Of a stretch of DNA of 64,000 nucleotides, positions 13,301 to 19,510 are shown in pieces; within the stretch, counting starts at the first letter, position 1, and the number at the start of each line of letters is the position of its first letter. The DNA is taken from NCBI GenBank assembly GCA_023634235.1, contig JAMKCF010000019.1, forward strand, positions 10,991,684 to 11,055,683, written 5' to 3'. The DNA is from Pisaster brevispinus. Taxonomy: Eukaryota > Echinodermata > Asteroidea > Forcipulatida > Asteriidae. Below the pieces are notes generated by a model, which saw nothing but the letters and a program-made list of their open reading frames with translations, was not told the DNA's origin and searched no databases. Both the position numbers and the translations under genes were made by a program.

Positions 13301-15513
13301 TCTATGGAGTGAACACGCTGCTGTGCTGCGCTCTCTAGGTCTACCCATATCACAGGTAAGTCTTATCACATCAAATTCTACCACATTGAATATCAAGCCT
13401 CTTTTTTTTTCCTTTTTGCTTTTTTTGAAATTTTCCTGACCATTTATTGACAACCTTCTTCATTTAAAAATAATTTTGGTGGTGAATTTATTGAATTAAT
13501 ACAAAACATACTACTTTGATGGGCTCAATTCCATGGCTCTGCTCTGTTTACTACTGAACTCTGCACTTACAGCCCATAGAATTCATGATGTGCTTTGAAG
13601 ATTTCCGGGGGAAGCAGAGCCATGAAATTGGGCCCAGGTTGACCGTCCAGTTTTCATGTGCAAATTTTGTTGTTCCATTTGTGTAACTATTTTTTAACCT
13701 CCTTTTTAAAGATATTTGTATTTTCATAAACATTTTATTGTCAATTTACCTGCAATTCGGCAGATGCCGCCATTTGTAAATATTTGATAAACCAATACTG
13801 AACTGCACCAAACTTATCGCCATGGTCTCACCCTTGAAGTTCAAATTTGATTCAAATTTAAACAGATGGAACTTTTTGATTTATCCAACAGGTCCTTTAA
13901 AAGGGCAAACAGTTTTATAGGATGATTTTAACCTATACTAGCTTTACTGTTCAACTTTGTTTTTGACTCTCCAACACCAGGCACTTCCTGCCAAAACTTA
14001 AAAGTGGGTTTAGTTGCTCATCAAATAGATGAGATTAGGAGCTTTGACATAACACTTAGTTAGGGCCTATAAGGTAAATATTTCTCAACATATAGTCTTT
14101 TTAAGACATCACATCTTTTCGATCTCAAGGCTGACGTGTCAGTTTTCGTCACTTTAAATGCCATTTCACTATTTTTTAGAAGTGCCTGATTTTGGCAAGG
14201 AGCATCACATTTGAAAGTCACTACAGGTAACATCCAAAATAACTTGTTTGTCTTCCATTTAATCTTGCAGCTCATCTTGCCGATAGATAACTTTCTTCAT
14301 CCTCAAGAAACCAACCTGGATCTTCTCAGCATCTACATGAGCTCTTTGATCAGTGGTGTGATCAAACAAACATGGTCTCCAATCATGTACCTTGTGGCAC
14401 TACATCATCTCAATGTATTCCTCTTCCGCCAAACCGGTTCAGACCAGATTGAAGCAGTTCGAACCAGATTGAGGCTACTCCGGCTTGTGATGGCTTGCAA
14501 AGATCAGGTAGGTAGATATCAGTGTGAAGATTGTAATGAGGATAAAGTACAAAAGATGTTATCCAGTCAGATGGCAGTGTTTTTAATGCTTGCTCATAGT
14601 CAACTTTTTTTTTTGCAATTGCAGGAACTGAAATGTTTAAATTGAGGCAGGAAGGGAAAGATCTCAATGCACTCTAACAAAAATGTCACAACTTTCTCTC
14701 CATCAAGGTTATTGCACTCTGGGTTCTTCTCTGTATCCTAAGATTTGTTTAAAAAATGTATTTTATCTTTCCCATATTTTTTTGTTTAATTGTTTAATGT
14801 ATACTCAATAATTCTAATAATTCTAATTTTGTGTCTTTTCTTTTCCCAATAATTTTGATTGTCTATGTAGTTCTGTTTTTGAGCATAATTGTTATAATTG
14901 TTAACCAAATAGTTTTGGTCCTTGGACTTTTCGGTTGGTGGATAAAACCAAAATTAAATTAAATTAAATAATGGCAGCCATTGGCATAAACAGTAGTATT
15001 GTATTGTATTGAACATTTTTAAACTGTTTTTATTTTACTAATACTTTGGGGCTAAGACTTTGTGTTTCTCGTACAAACCTTACTTCTTTCATTTATTTAA
15101 CACATCAGCTGTATGTAAATGGAGTATTTATTTGAATGTTTGCTCACTGCAGTTTTCCAGTCCATTGTAAATTTTTCAACTTTTCTTGTATGTAAATAAT
15201 GGTTTTTTTTAGTGTATATTGCTTTTCTTTTAATCTGTGTAATTTTGTTGATAAATTATTGTTTTTATCTAAATATATTTTTCTATTTTAAGGCACCAAT
15301 GGAAACTAAATATCTGTATTTTCATGATGCAGACAAAAATATTTCTAATTCTAATTCTAAGCTGTGTTTCAACGGTTCCCTTTCCATCAGGTGTTACTAC
15401 ATCATTTGACATGTTACCAGGGAGTGGATCTCTCATCACCTCTTGGCTTCAGTCTGTATCCATCCATTCCTCCAGATCGATCCTCCATCTTACAAGCAGC
15501 TCAGAAGAGGTAG
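1138..15513 (+). CDS. RPAP1: RPAP1, RNA polymerase II-associated protein 1 (3' part, 16 exons)
   Basis: Spliced gene; the 5' part is outside the window. Sixteen exons join in phase to about 905 codons and a stop at 15511-15513. Seen directly: conserved blocks LLPRLRYILEV (first exon), AAMKLIHVL with SGRN, SYG-like AYGLACDEYRELYP across exons 3-4, SWSHVSGLQ, KIHKG, HLPSIRNLY, LPVDWMFLPLLHL, ETWRPKCL, YEAVSFGDALF with LLPLQQRF, and the last-exon segment with GFSLYP. Their order matches the C-terminal half of animal RPAP1 (recalled, not searched). Established knowledge: RPAP1 binds RNA polymerase II and helps its assembly, nuclear import and Mediator-linked transcription; the C-terminal half is helical-repeat-like. 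The matching phases of successive introns support the model. It is one transcription unit with intronic repeats and shows no break in the reading frame. Confidence 0.93.
1423..1436. repeat. Perfect palindrome GAGGCAATTGCCTC (dispersed family)
   Basis: A 14-bp perfect palindrome followed by CATGCC. The same palindrome recurs at 25011-25024 and 45217-45230 inside longer related repeat copies. Here it lies in an RPAP1 intron. Confidence 0.6.
1800..1946 (-). mobile_element. tRNA-derived SINE, family D
   Basis: On the minus strand the tRNA-like head reads GGTCTAGTGGTAAGACATCT with a B-box-like GGTTCCAATCC near 1872-1882. A related head is at 62419-62475 on the plus strand, and both have a GCACTGTATACTCAG segment close by. 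It lies in the intron between exons A and B. Confidence 0.65.
2148..2319 (+). CDS. RPAP1: RPAP1 exon B
   Basis: Acceptor AACCATAG ends at 2147 after a T-rich tract; donor GTAAGT at 2320. It encodes LTFGFPNVPSDYLILDDV and then AAMKLIHVLCLSGRN, which corresponds to the family block with AMKLL and AGRN. It ends on a complete codon (phase 0). The first five codons after the acceptor are not conserved, so the exact 5' border is the weaker end. Confidence 0.82.
2511..2562. repeat. Poly-C / poly-A low-complexity tract
   Basis: A run of C followed by two long A runs within an RPAP1 intron. Two short open frames across it are low-complexity artefacts. Confidence 0.85.
2675..2905 (-). mobile_element. 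Truncated copy of the TTAA-flanked MITE family
   Basis: Shares successive blocks with the 61276-61687 copy in the same order: GAATCTGAGAAA, TCATGCATGAT-like, GGTTGGTA.C.GCT, CGCTAAAC.TGGATGGATTC, then GCTGAAACTTTCACA. Terminal repeats are missing. The orientation label is relative to the copies at 51525 and 59379. Confidence 0.6.
3013..3170 (+). CDS. RPAP1: RPAP1 exon C
   Basis: Phase 0 entry requires the acceptor TTTAG at 3011-3012. The downstream TTTCAG at 3015-3019 gives an immediate in-frame stop (GTG GTA AAT TGA) and is rejected. The exon reads LSGGKLMSVIMPYITIEPAD, then AEAYHLSTISLHTWKICVAYG, and ends at the donor GTAAGG at 3171 with two bases left over. The segment matches the family stretch around an EAFRLW-type motif followed by a YG dipeptide. 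Confidence 0.87.
3171..4060 (+). other. RPAP1 intron segment, no defined feature
   Basis: No RPAP1 coding is seen. From about 3660 the composition becomes richer in CpG (CCGTCGGGGG, GCGCCGCGTCGTGTGACGCG near 3800) and a CATGTACATGTACATACAT run sits at 3840-3862. This leads directly into the short coding exon at 4061 and could be its promoter, which is inference only. Confidence 0.35.
4061..4302 (+). CDS. Isolated first exon of a P2RX7_C-type (EPYQFEP) protein, probably partial or orphan
   Basis: ATG at 4061 opens an acidic, Ser/Asp-rich leader: SSSSFNEDDDSDAEHREIQG, then IEPYQFEP, and ends HRRDNTEW at a plausible donor (GTAGGT at 4303, or AG|GTAAAT four bases later). Known: many invertebrate and fish proteins carry an acidic leader with a YQFEP/YRFEP motif directly before a cysteine-rich domain like the P2X7 receptor C-terminus, which begins near a TEWC/TDWC motif. 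The match of both motifs and order is from memory. No cysteine-rich second exon is visible before 5023, so this is either exon 1 of a nested gene, a broken copy, or a captured exon within the RPAP1 intron. It carries no channel part. The alternative is a chance open frame, less likely given the motif pair. Confidence 0.5.
4741..5010 (+). mobile_element. tRNA-derived SINE, family C, copy 1
   Basis: Head GGTCTGGTTAGCACAGTGG with B-box GGTTCGAATCC (4801-4811), then a body with TTTTCCTCCCACATCTAAAAC and CTTGGCATAAA, and an AAATAAATA tail. The same head and body order occurs at 34310, 57246 and 60068, all on the + strand. The tail abuts the acceptor of RPAP1 exon D. Confidence 0.8.
5023..5223 (+). 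CDS. RPAP1: RPAP1 exon D
   Basis: Acceptor TTTCAACAG ends at 5022; donor GTGAGT at 5224. With exon C it gives ...DEYRELYPLLMQQLQLFQRL, the conserved RELYP junction of RPAP1, and ends AELQAKLKM plus two bases. The 3' tail of a tRNA-derived SINE lies only about 15 bases upstream of the acceptor, so the usual branch-point window overlaps transposon-derived sequence. Confidence 0.92.
5290..5741 (+). repeat. 149-bp tandem array made of exon E copies
   Basis: The landmark GGTGTGGTCA occurs at 5311, 5460 and 5609 (period 149). Each unit contains the intron end, an AG acceptor (5361-5362, 5510-5511, 5656-5657) and the start of the coding part (ACTGCATCT.CAGAT.TCCA, CCTCCTTGCATCAG). Only the third copy continues into the full exon E and keeps its frame. 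Use of copy 1 or 2 as acceptor runs into an in-frame stop. Confidence 0.9.
5658..5877 (+). CDS. RPAP1: RPAP1 exon E
   Basis: Acceptor CCGTAG ends at 5657; donor GTAAGT at 5878. It begins with one base that completes Ser, then NDKTETASADVQRVPP, CISWSHVSGLQSPVEL and ends YDKYTQQ. The WSHVSGLQ block is the family's WTQVSGLQ-type motif. The first ~80 bases are the third, intact copy of a 149-bp tandem repeat whose two upstream copies look like dead copies of this same exon start. The exon holds an internal GTGAGT at 5725-5730 that could act as a cryptic donor. Confidence 0.9.
6130..6346 (-). mobile_element. tRNA-derived SINE, family A, degenerate copy
   Basis: Read on the minus strand it follows the order of the full copy at 63241-63622: CAGAGTGTGGGTT, ACACTTGTGTCCTTA, TGTTGTGTAATGCATGTAAAAG, ACCCAGT, then GGTTTG and the ACCATAA-type end. 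The tRNA head is largely lost. It lies in the intron between exons E and F. Confidence 0.7.
6351..6478. repeat. CCCAATTTCATAGAGC inverted-repeat family, copy 1
   Basis: Begins GGGGCCCAGTTTCATAGAGC and has the ATGCTTACCAG and GGTTACCGGCCAAA internal blocks. Related copies are at 13521, 41144, 42406, 43773, 52444 and 54391. It directly abuts the SINE at 6130-6346. Confidence 0.6.
6813..6922 (+). CDS. RPAP1: RPAP1 exon F
   Basis: Acceptor CTCATAG ends at 6812; donor GTAAGA at 6923. Phase 0 in, two bases out. It encodes ACYRPVDCLQTIERLVDTSL followed by PFMTSATFYSVMVNLK. It follows the YTQQ end of exon E as expected for the family. Confidence 0.9.
7415..7610 (+). CDS. RPAP1: RPAP1 exon G
   Basis: Acceptor ATTATAG ends at 7414; donor GTAGGA at 7611. 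It reads FQSSLRYEDDQ, PPSLPDFGCDPYDSDSNYP, then LAIGLLRLVHILLKIHKGV. The IHKG motif is conserved in RPAP1. It ends on a complete codon. Confidence 0.92.
7795..8058. mobile_element. Head-to-head pair of tRNA-derived SINEs, family B
   Basis: Minus-strand head at 7862-7930 (AGCTCAGTTGGTAGAGTGTC, B-box GGTTCAAATCC) and plus-strand head at 7968-8036 (TAGCTCAGTTGGTAGAGCTC, B-like GGGTTAAATCC) face each other about 40 bases apart, with outer ends GGTTAAACAAAGAA and TTCTTTGTTCAACC. The whole block is a long imperfect inverted repeat in an RPAP1 intron. The plus-strand head can form a 7-bp acceptor-like stem, but the anticodon arm is abnormal, so it is not a working tRNA gene. Confidence 0.75.
8798..8947 (+). 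CDS. RPAP1: RPAP1 exon H
   Basis: Acceptor GCTGCAG ends at 8797; donor GTAAGA at 8948. Exactly 50 codons in phase 0: FCPIVENTYVTAYLKAI, then SSRLCFNFARFEHQALYYLL. It continues the helical segment after the IHKG motif. Confidence 0.92.
9040..9222 (+). repeat. Dispersed repeat, family G, copy 1
   Basis: Shares GAGGCAA(G/T)GCCATTTT, CCATTGGAAAATCT, GGGGCATCAAGGCCAA and CCATGGCCT.CGTGG with 25608-25750 in the same order and orientation. It lies in the intron between exons H and I. The type is unknown. Confidence 0.6.
9285..9427 (+). CDS. RPAP1: RPAP1 exon I
   Basis: Acceptor TCTTCAG ends at 9284; donor GTGAGT at 9428. Phase 0 in, two bases out. It encodes VYHSAALTLFARLQPGDEYY and ELMSSILFNTDFIA, matching the family pattern of a YH..AL.LL.RL.PG.E segment. 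Confidence 0.93.
9609..9815 (+). CDS. RPAP1: RPAP1 exon J
   Basis: Acceptor TATCAG ends at 9608; donor GTGAGT at 9816. It reads EGRIGDPIAVDLAERL, RGELLENAYQHLPSIRNLY, then GSGQEAILKSK. LPSIRN is a conserved block. Two bases remain at the donor, joined by the single base that opens exon K. Confidence 0.93.
9900..10700. repeat. About 40-bp minisatellite in RPAP1 intron
   Basis: Roughly twenty units of TGAATAACTTGTTTTCTATC followed by AATGTGTGTATAACCAGGAA, with interspersed divergent units (for example near 10180-10200, 10300 and 10470). It fills most of the intron before exon K. Confidence 0.92.
10701..11078 (+). other. RPAP1 intron segment, nothing recognised
   Basis: Unique-looking sequence between the minisatellite and exon K. 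I see no coding, no RNA gene and no clear repeat. Confidence 0.5.
11079..11204 (+). CDS. RPAP1: RPAP1 exon K (hidden by overlapping frames)
   Basis: Acceptor ACTCAG ends at 11078; donor GTAAGT at 11205. In the phase required by exon J it encodes SKCIHQPHEIDTYIQPAF, then LLPVDWMFLPLLHLHNEAQK. The DWMFLPL block is the DWPFLPL-type motif of RPAP1. It leaves two bases that join exon L as Ala. A longer open frame across the same bases (from 11057) is a shadow. Confidence 0.9.
11702..11865 (+). CDS. RPAP1: RPAP1 exon L
   Basis: Acceptor TGAATAG ends at 11701; donor GTATGT at 11866. It reads ELHGKSVKALPSHILSALVD, WIFMVETWRPKCLKMVPQTA and ARIFCVFLI. ETWRP and the R-CVFL motif match the family. One base remains at the donor. 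Confidence 0.93.
11895..12240. mobile_element. SINE family B related element with inverted outer arms
   Basis: Arms TTACCCAGTCAGTTTCC (from 11898) and GGAAACTGACTGGGTAAA (from 12120) are reverse complements, each followed inward by an ATTACT/AGTAAT-type extension. The right arm leads into GGGGTTAAACAAAGAAAA and two partial minus-strand SINE B heads (AAGAGCAGGATTTGAACCT and CTAGAGCAGGATTTGAACCT). A single matching arm is at 57121-57150. Confidence 0.6.
12373..12505 (+). CDS. RPAP1: RPAP1 exon M
   Basis: Chosen acceptor TATGTAG ends at 12372, giving FLI-GSDLFLEDTVRQYLNPLL, which matches the CVFLV.SELF-type join in RPAP1. An upstream AG (TTTCCAG, ending at about 12280) in the same frame also stays open and would add about 31 unconserved residues, so an alternative longer exon is possible. 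It ends PVPGVTSFYDL at the donor GTAAGT (12506). Confidence 0.88.
12710..12905 (-). mobile_element. tRNA-derived SINE, family B
   Basis: On the minus strand: TAGCTCAGTGGTTAGAGCGC and B-box GGTTCAAGTCC, then the CTTGTCAA 3' flank. Upstream on that strand are TTGACAAAATAGGGAGCC and GGTTGAATGGCTTC, both shared with 53660-53880. It is in the intron between exons M and N. Confidence 0.8.
13190..13355 (+). CDS. RPAP1: RPAP1 exon N
   Basis: Acceptor TGTGCAG ends at 13189; donor GTAAGT at 13356. This is the most conserved exon: FMELLTQYEAVSFGDALFAH, then LLPLQQRF, SEHAAVLRSLGLP. These blocks identify the gene beyond reasonable doubt. Confidence 0.96.
13521..13635. repeat. CCCAATTTCAT inverted-repeat element (115 bp)
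   Basis: Terminal arms GGGCTCAATTCCATGGCTC at 13521 and GAGCCATGAAATTGGGCCC ending at 13635 pair over about 23 bp with few mismatches, continuing as TGCT/AGCA. It is one of the clearest members of the family. It lies in an RPAP1 intron. Confidence 0.8.
13636..14270 (+). other. RPAP1 intron remainder, nothing recognised
   Basis: No coding continuity, no tRNA-like box and no clear repeat between the inverted-repeat element and exon O. Confidence 0.4.
14271..14507 (+). CDS. RPAP1: RPAP1 exon O
   Basis: Acceptor TCTTGCAG ends at 14270; donor GTAGGT at 14508. Seventy-nine codons in phase 0: HPQETNLDLLSIYMSSLI, QTWSPIMYLVALHHLNVFLF, then RTRLRLLRLVMACKDQ. It matches the near-C-terminal block with the PPEDNL, RPRWCPVLY and HVNSFIF pattern. 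Confidence 0.94.
14508..15390 (+). other. Last RPAP1 intron, T-rich
   Basis: AT-rich with T runs, an AAATTAAATTAAATTAAAT microsatellite near 14953-14970 and TATTGTATTGTATTG near 14997-15011. No RNA gene or exon is seen. Confidence 0.5.
15391..15513 (+). CDS. RPAP1: RPAP1 terminal exon P with stop codon
   Basis: Acceptor TTCCATCAG ends at 15390. Forty codons: VLLHHLTCYQGVDLSSPLGF, SLYPSIPPDRSSILQAAQKR, then TAG at 15511-15513. The GF.LY.S/P pattern near the end matches the family C-terminus. Confidence 0.92.
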   Translation: MLLHHLTCYQGVDLSSPLGFSLYPSIPPDRSSILQAAQKR

Positions 15514-15594
15514 CCAACAGCTGGCAGAACTCTGGTAAGTCATGCTCTCATTCTTATCCTACCTGTAAATCAGAATGAAGGAGAAAGTATCAGG

Positions 15595-15740
15595 GCTGAT
15601 ACTTTATGGAGGCAATTACCCCTGGTCATTGCCTCGGTGCCCTGTGAATTGTTCCAATAGAAATTCACAATTTCCTCATAGAGGTGCTCTTGCTTTACCA
15701 AGGAGAAAATGCCTTGGTGCCTTAGCCCTTTCAAAACAAG
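15595..15740 (+). repeat. Dispersed repeat related to the GAGGCAAT family
   Basis: GCTGATACTTTATGGAGGCAATTACC, CCTGGTCATTGCC and GGTGCCCTGTGAA match blocks at 17405-17480 and 45190-45275. It begins about 80 bases after the RPAP1 stop and would be in its 3' UTR. Confidence 0.55.
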
Positions 15741-15884
15741 TGTAGAAGTGTAGATTAGTGTATGGAATGTTCAGCGAGTCTATTCTCTGACTTCAACCGC
15801 TCCCTCCAGCCTTTGATTTTATCTGTTCATTTATGTCCTTCTGCTGTTTTTCATGAAATAACTGTCGTCCAAATTTAATATTTA

Positions 15885-16175
15885 CACCTTGTAAGGGTTT
15901 GCGAGGTGATGCGGCTCAATCAACTGCCAGCTATGCCAGAAACACTGGGGCAACCCCCTTCTCTTACTGATAAGTGTAGGCCTACTAGGTTCCTTTACTT
16001 GCGTAACACAACATACAGGATCTGAGGCATTACTCCCAAATCGAAGGACGAGGCAATAATGGTTAAGCGTATTGCAGGGACACAAGTGTCAAAACTGGAA
16101 CTCGAACCCACACTTTGCTGATCGGAAACACCAAAGCTTTAGTTCTATGCGCTAGACTGGTCGGCGCGACACTCC
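15885..16175 (-). mobile_element. tRNA-derived SINE, family A, copy with insertion
   Basis: On the minus strand: GGTCTAGCGCATAGAACTAAAGCTTTGGTGTTTCCGATC-type head (given here in part), CAAAGTGTGGGTTCGAG, GACACTTGTGTCCCTG, then TGTTGTGTTACGCAAGTAAAG and CTGGCATAGCTGGCAGTTG. About 45 extra bases sit after the CCCTG block compared with the 63241 copy. Confidence 0.75.
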
Positions 16176-16196
16176 AAGTGTCTTGAAGTAGCATCA

Positions 16197-16202
16197 AATA
16201 AA
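16197..16202 (+). terminator. Candidate polyadenylation signal for RPAP1
   Basis: The first AATAAA that I see downstream of the RPAP1 stop. It gives a 3' UTR of about 700 bases that would include a reverse-oriented SINE. An earlier non-canonical signal is possible. Confidence 0.25.
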
Positions 16203-17237
16203 GTTAGCGTTTTTGCTTTTTTTCTGATTGATGGTCATCTTTGCATGGAGTTCACCATCACAACAATGCTGTAGTTGTAAATCTTGAACCATTTGTTACT
16301 GTTGTCTAAGATCTGATTAAACCGTTCCTTTTTGCTTGGTCATTATACGTGGCCATTATTCCTAAGGAACCAGTCATTATTTCTTAACGGCTGATCTTTG
16401 ATTGTTCATGTGATGATTCCACATTATACAAGATCCATATTGGTATACCCAACCTTATGTCCTTAATTAAACTGTTGAAATACCCTTACTCTTTTTACGT
16501 GGCGATCAAATTTATAATAGTGATCAATCTTGTCTGAGAATGGATATCTGAGATTGTGCTTCATTTTAAATTTCAAGACAAGTTCCTTTTCAATCTGCTG
16601 GACATTGTTACTTTATGTTAATGAGTCTTCAGAAGGCTGTTGGGTGGATCAGCATCTTAATTTTTTTAAACATTGTTTTCAATATATCTTAGAAAATACT
16701 GAGTGTATAGTGCTGACATTAGTGAAGAGCACAGTGCAATTCTTGTTAAAAGATTGGCTTTTTCCCACTGCAAGAAGTAATTGGTATTTCTTGGGTATGT
16801 GCTCTTGGTTCGTCAGAAACGTTTATTTTTATGATTAATGTGTTTATATATAATATCACATTAATTACATCAATAATGTAGGTAATGATTAAAGTCAATA
16901 ACTGTTGATGCTTTTTAGAAGTAAGTTGTGAGTAAGCAGCTATTGGGGCTATTCTTTGCTTTGTAATCAGTTTACTTCTTTATGTATTTCTCTGTATGTT
17001 TGATTGTAGTGCTAAATATAATAATATTAACATTAACAATAACAATAATAAATAATACAGTCATAATACTTCACAGAGGCAACTGCCTCCATAATAATAA
17101 CAATGACTCAGTTCTTATATAGCACTTTTCACAACCAAAGGGCCTCCCACAAGGCTCATAATTTTTTCAACAGATATGCAGGTTTTGAATGATAAGACGC
17201 ATTTACATGTATTATGTAGCACTTTGTAACTGAAAAC
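16203..17237 (+). other. No recognised gene; AT-rich, AAT microsatellite
   Basis: Short open frames only. A run of TAATATTAACATTAACAATAACAATAATAAATAATA-type simple sequence lies at about 17020-17060, followed near 17110-17135 by a CTTATATAGCACTTTTCACAA block typical of SINE/LINE tails. Confidence 0.45.
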
Positions 17238-17292
17238 TTAATACAGCCAACCGTGCCAGAAAACAGTGGGGGCGAACCCTCCACACTGTAAA
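17238..17292 (-). mobile_element. SINE family A fragment
   Basis: Plus-strand text GCCAACCGTGCCAGAAAACAG then GCGAACCC is the reverse of the family A body. Only about 50 bases remain. Confidence 0.45.
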
Positions 17293-17404
17293 AATACAAG
17301 CTGTTAAATTACATATACATTTAGGATAAGGCTAAAAATATAATTAATAATTTGTATCAAGGTATAATGGACATATGACCATAACAATTATAATGTCCCT
17401 TCAT

Positions 17405-17485
17405 CAGGCCTGATACTTCACAGAGGCAATGGAGGCCACTCTTCCCCCCTGGTCATTGCCCTGGTGCCCCTTGAAATGTTTTCTC
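17405..17485 (+). repeat. GAGGCAAT family fragment
   Basis: GCCTGATACTTCACAGAGGCAATGGAGGCC, CCTGGTCATTGCCCTGGTG and CCCTTGAAATGTT match 45190-45275 closely (short blocks given). Confidence 0.6.
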
Positions 17486-17490
17486 TCTCT

Positions 17491-17742
17491 CTAGTAGACA
17501 TAGGCATTTGCCCGTGGTCTCCTCCTCAAATTATACCCAGCTTGAGCCCCTCCCACCACAGCCCATCTTTCCAGTGCTGCTGCTTTGAGTTTGGTGATAC
17601 CACAGCCTGACCACTCTTGGATGTTATCTACCCAGCGCATCTTTGGTCGGAGAAATGTTTTAGTACAATTTAAAATTTCCCTCATTTCCCTCATTCCTTT
17701 ACTGAGGAAAAACTGCCGTGCCCTTAATGCCCTTGCAAACAA
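17491..17742 (-). pseudogene. Non-LTR retrotransposon (LINE) C-terminal remnant
   Basis: Minus-strand frame contains RWVDNIQEWSGCGI, then LKAAALERWAVV and GYNLRRRP. The R-W-DNI-EW-G/S pattern followed by A..R..W is the usual C-terminal tail of reverse transcriptases of several LINE clades (family knowledge). No RT core is present, so this is a dead 3' fragment. Confidence 0.65.
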
Positions 17743-18170
17743 AGTTTGAGGCGTGTAAAGGCTCTGCTTCTTTTGGAAGTCGGGATTGCCCAGCCATCAA
17801 AACATTGTACTTTTATACATGTTTCATTACAAACAAAGTTTTCTTCACTTCCCAAACCTGTGTTATTTCTTTCACAAATTACTTCCTGTTCATATGAAGA
17901 TCTATTTCTGGCAAGTTATATCCTCCAGTGACTTAACTGAACCCATCAATATTTAGAGTAATCTGGCTAACCGATCCAATAATGGCATAAACAATTGCCT
18001 GGGAAGTCTGTTGTGATGAAACCTAAGTTGAAATTCATCTGTTCAGATCATCAGTTCGGTGTATTTATAGTTCAGTAAATCTCTGTTGGGCTGAGAAATA
18101 TGCTCTGTGGGATCTGGCTAGGTATCCTGAGTGGAATCAATAGACCATTACCATGCTCACAGCATCCTAG

Positions 18171-18320
18171 TCATGTTCCTTGTTTCCAATAACAGTAATG
18201 AATGCTGATGTTCATTGTGCAAAAAGAAACCAGACTATTTCTCCTTCGAGCCTCGGTTTGGTTATATTGATTTGAATGGGAGAAAATCAAGATGGCCGCA
18301 CCAGGATAAAAGTCTATCCC
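18171..18320 (+). repeat. Dispersed repeat, family E, copy 1
   Basis: GAGCCTCGGTTTGGTTA, TTTGAATGGGAGAAAATCAA and GATGGCC, preceded by TGTTTCCAATAACAGTAATG. It matches 30700-30860 in reverse and 62046-62115 forward. Confidence 0.6.
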
Positions 18321-19320
18321 GGTACACTGTGAAGGATCATTACCCTTGTACACCTTCCTTGATTGAACTTGTAGACGCTGTTCAGTTAGTGTAGAGTTAC
18401 CCATCCATTATGGAGGGTGTTTGCTGCACTTTGGAGTAGTGGAACATGTCACATAGAATCCCGTCTGCTAGGTAGCCTATAGTGATTATTCGGTTTAGTG
18501 ACGTCAACAGATGATTTGGTATTCCAATCAGGAATCTGGCAATCCGGAACCTTGCAATCCGGAACTTGATAATTCTTAGCCTCAATACTGAATTAATCCG
18601 TAGTCCATATGCTGCACAACATTCTGGACTTGGTTTAATTCCACATCCAATGAGATACAAATATTCAGCATGCAGTGTCATGAATGTTTTCCCCAGATAA
18701 TTATATTCCATGTTTCACAACATTCAATGCTTAGAGGCTGTTCGGCATTATGCGTGTTTTAAATTTTTCTTTCTTTCTTTTTTTTTCTCAAAAGTAGGAT
18801 GGATAGGTCAAAGAAAATAAATAATAAAGGAAATTTGGTTTTCAGTTTATAATTTATGTAAACAAAAGCAAAAAACACCCAGATTGGTTTTTAATCAAAA
18901 ATTGGGGTGGATTGGTGGATTAATTTTTTTTTTTTTTTTAAAGTCAATGTAAGTTTGAAATTCTGATATTAAGGTTTCTAAATGGCCCTAAGTTTGTTGT
19001 AAGGTCATATTGATACATATTCTAATAAACTTGTTGCAAAGGTCACCTTATACTTTTCCATTAAGTCTGACTTCTGGAATTGTATTCCTTGCTATTTATA
19101 TTCCATATGTGTGGTTTAGTTTAATATCCGGATGCAAGGGTTCTCATCCCAGTTGTATTTCAGTTATTTTAATGCAGTCAAGAGTAGAGAAATTCCAGAA
19201 ATAATATGGGTTCACAGCACTTTTGTGAACTTTCAACACTTTTTCATGAAAACAAAGTTAAGATGTACTAGGAAGTGTAGAGCAGTGTTCAAAGGTGAAG
19301 GTAATGAACGTCAAGATGTT

Positions 19321-19510
19321 GCATCGTTGATTCTTTTCAGAACCAGTGAGTCCTTATTTCTTCTGAAGATGATTTAGGGCATACTGATCAGGATGTTGAC
19401 TTGTTACATCACCAGTTCTTTTCAAAATCAGTGAGTCCGTCTTTTTTCTGAAGATGATTAGCATACTGATCAAGGTGTTAAGTTGTTACATCACCAGTTC
19501 TTTTCAGAAT
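19321..19510 (+). repeat. Two-copy tandem repeat (about 84 bp) with Penelope-like motif
   Basis: TTCTTTTCAGAACCAGTGAGTCC recurs at 19331, 19416 and (start only) 19498. Each unit has TCTGAAGATGATT(T)AG and GCATACTGATCA, a motif also found in both arms at 37600-38045. Confidence 0.75.

Noticed and set aside
17491..17742. Host gene on the minus strand
   Set aside because: The DNIQEW pattern is a LINE C-terminal tail and the frame is short and isolated.
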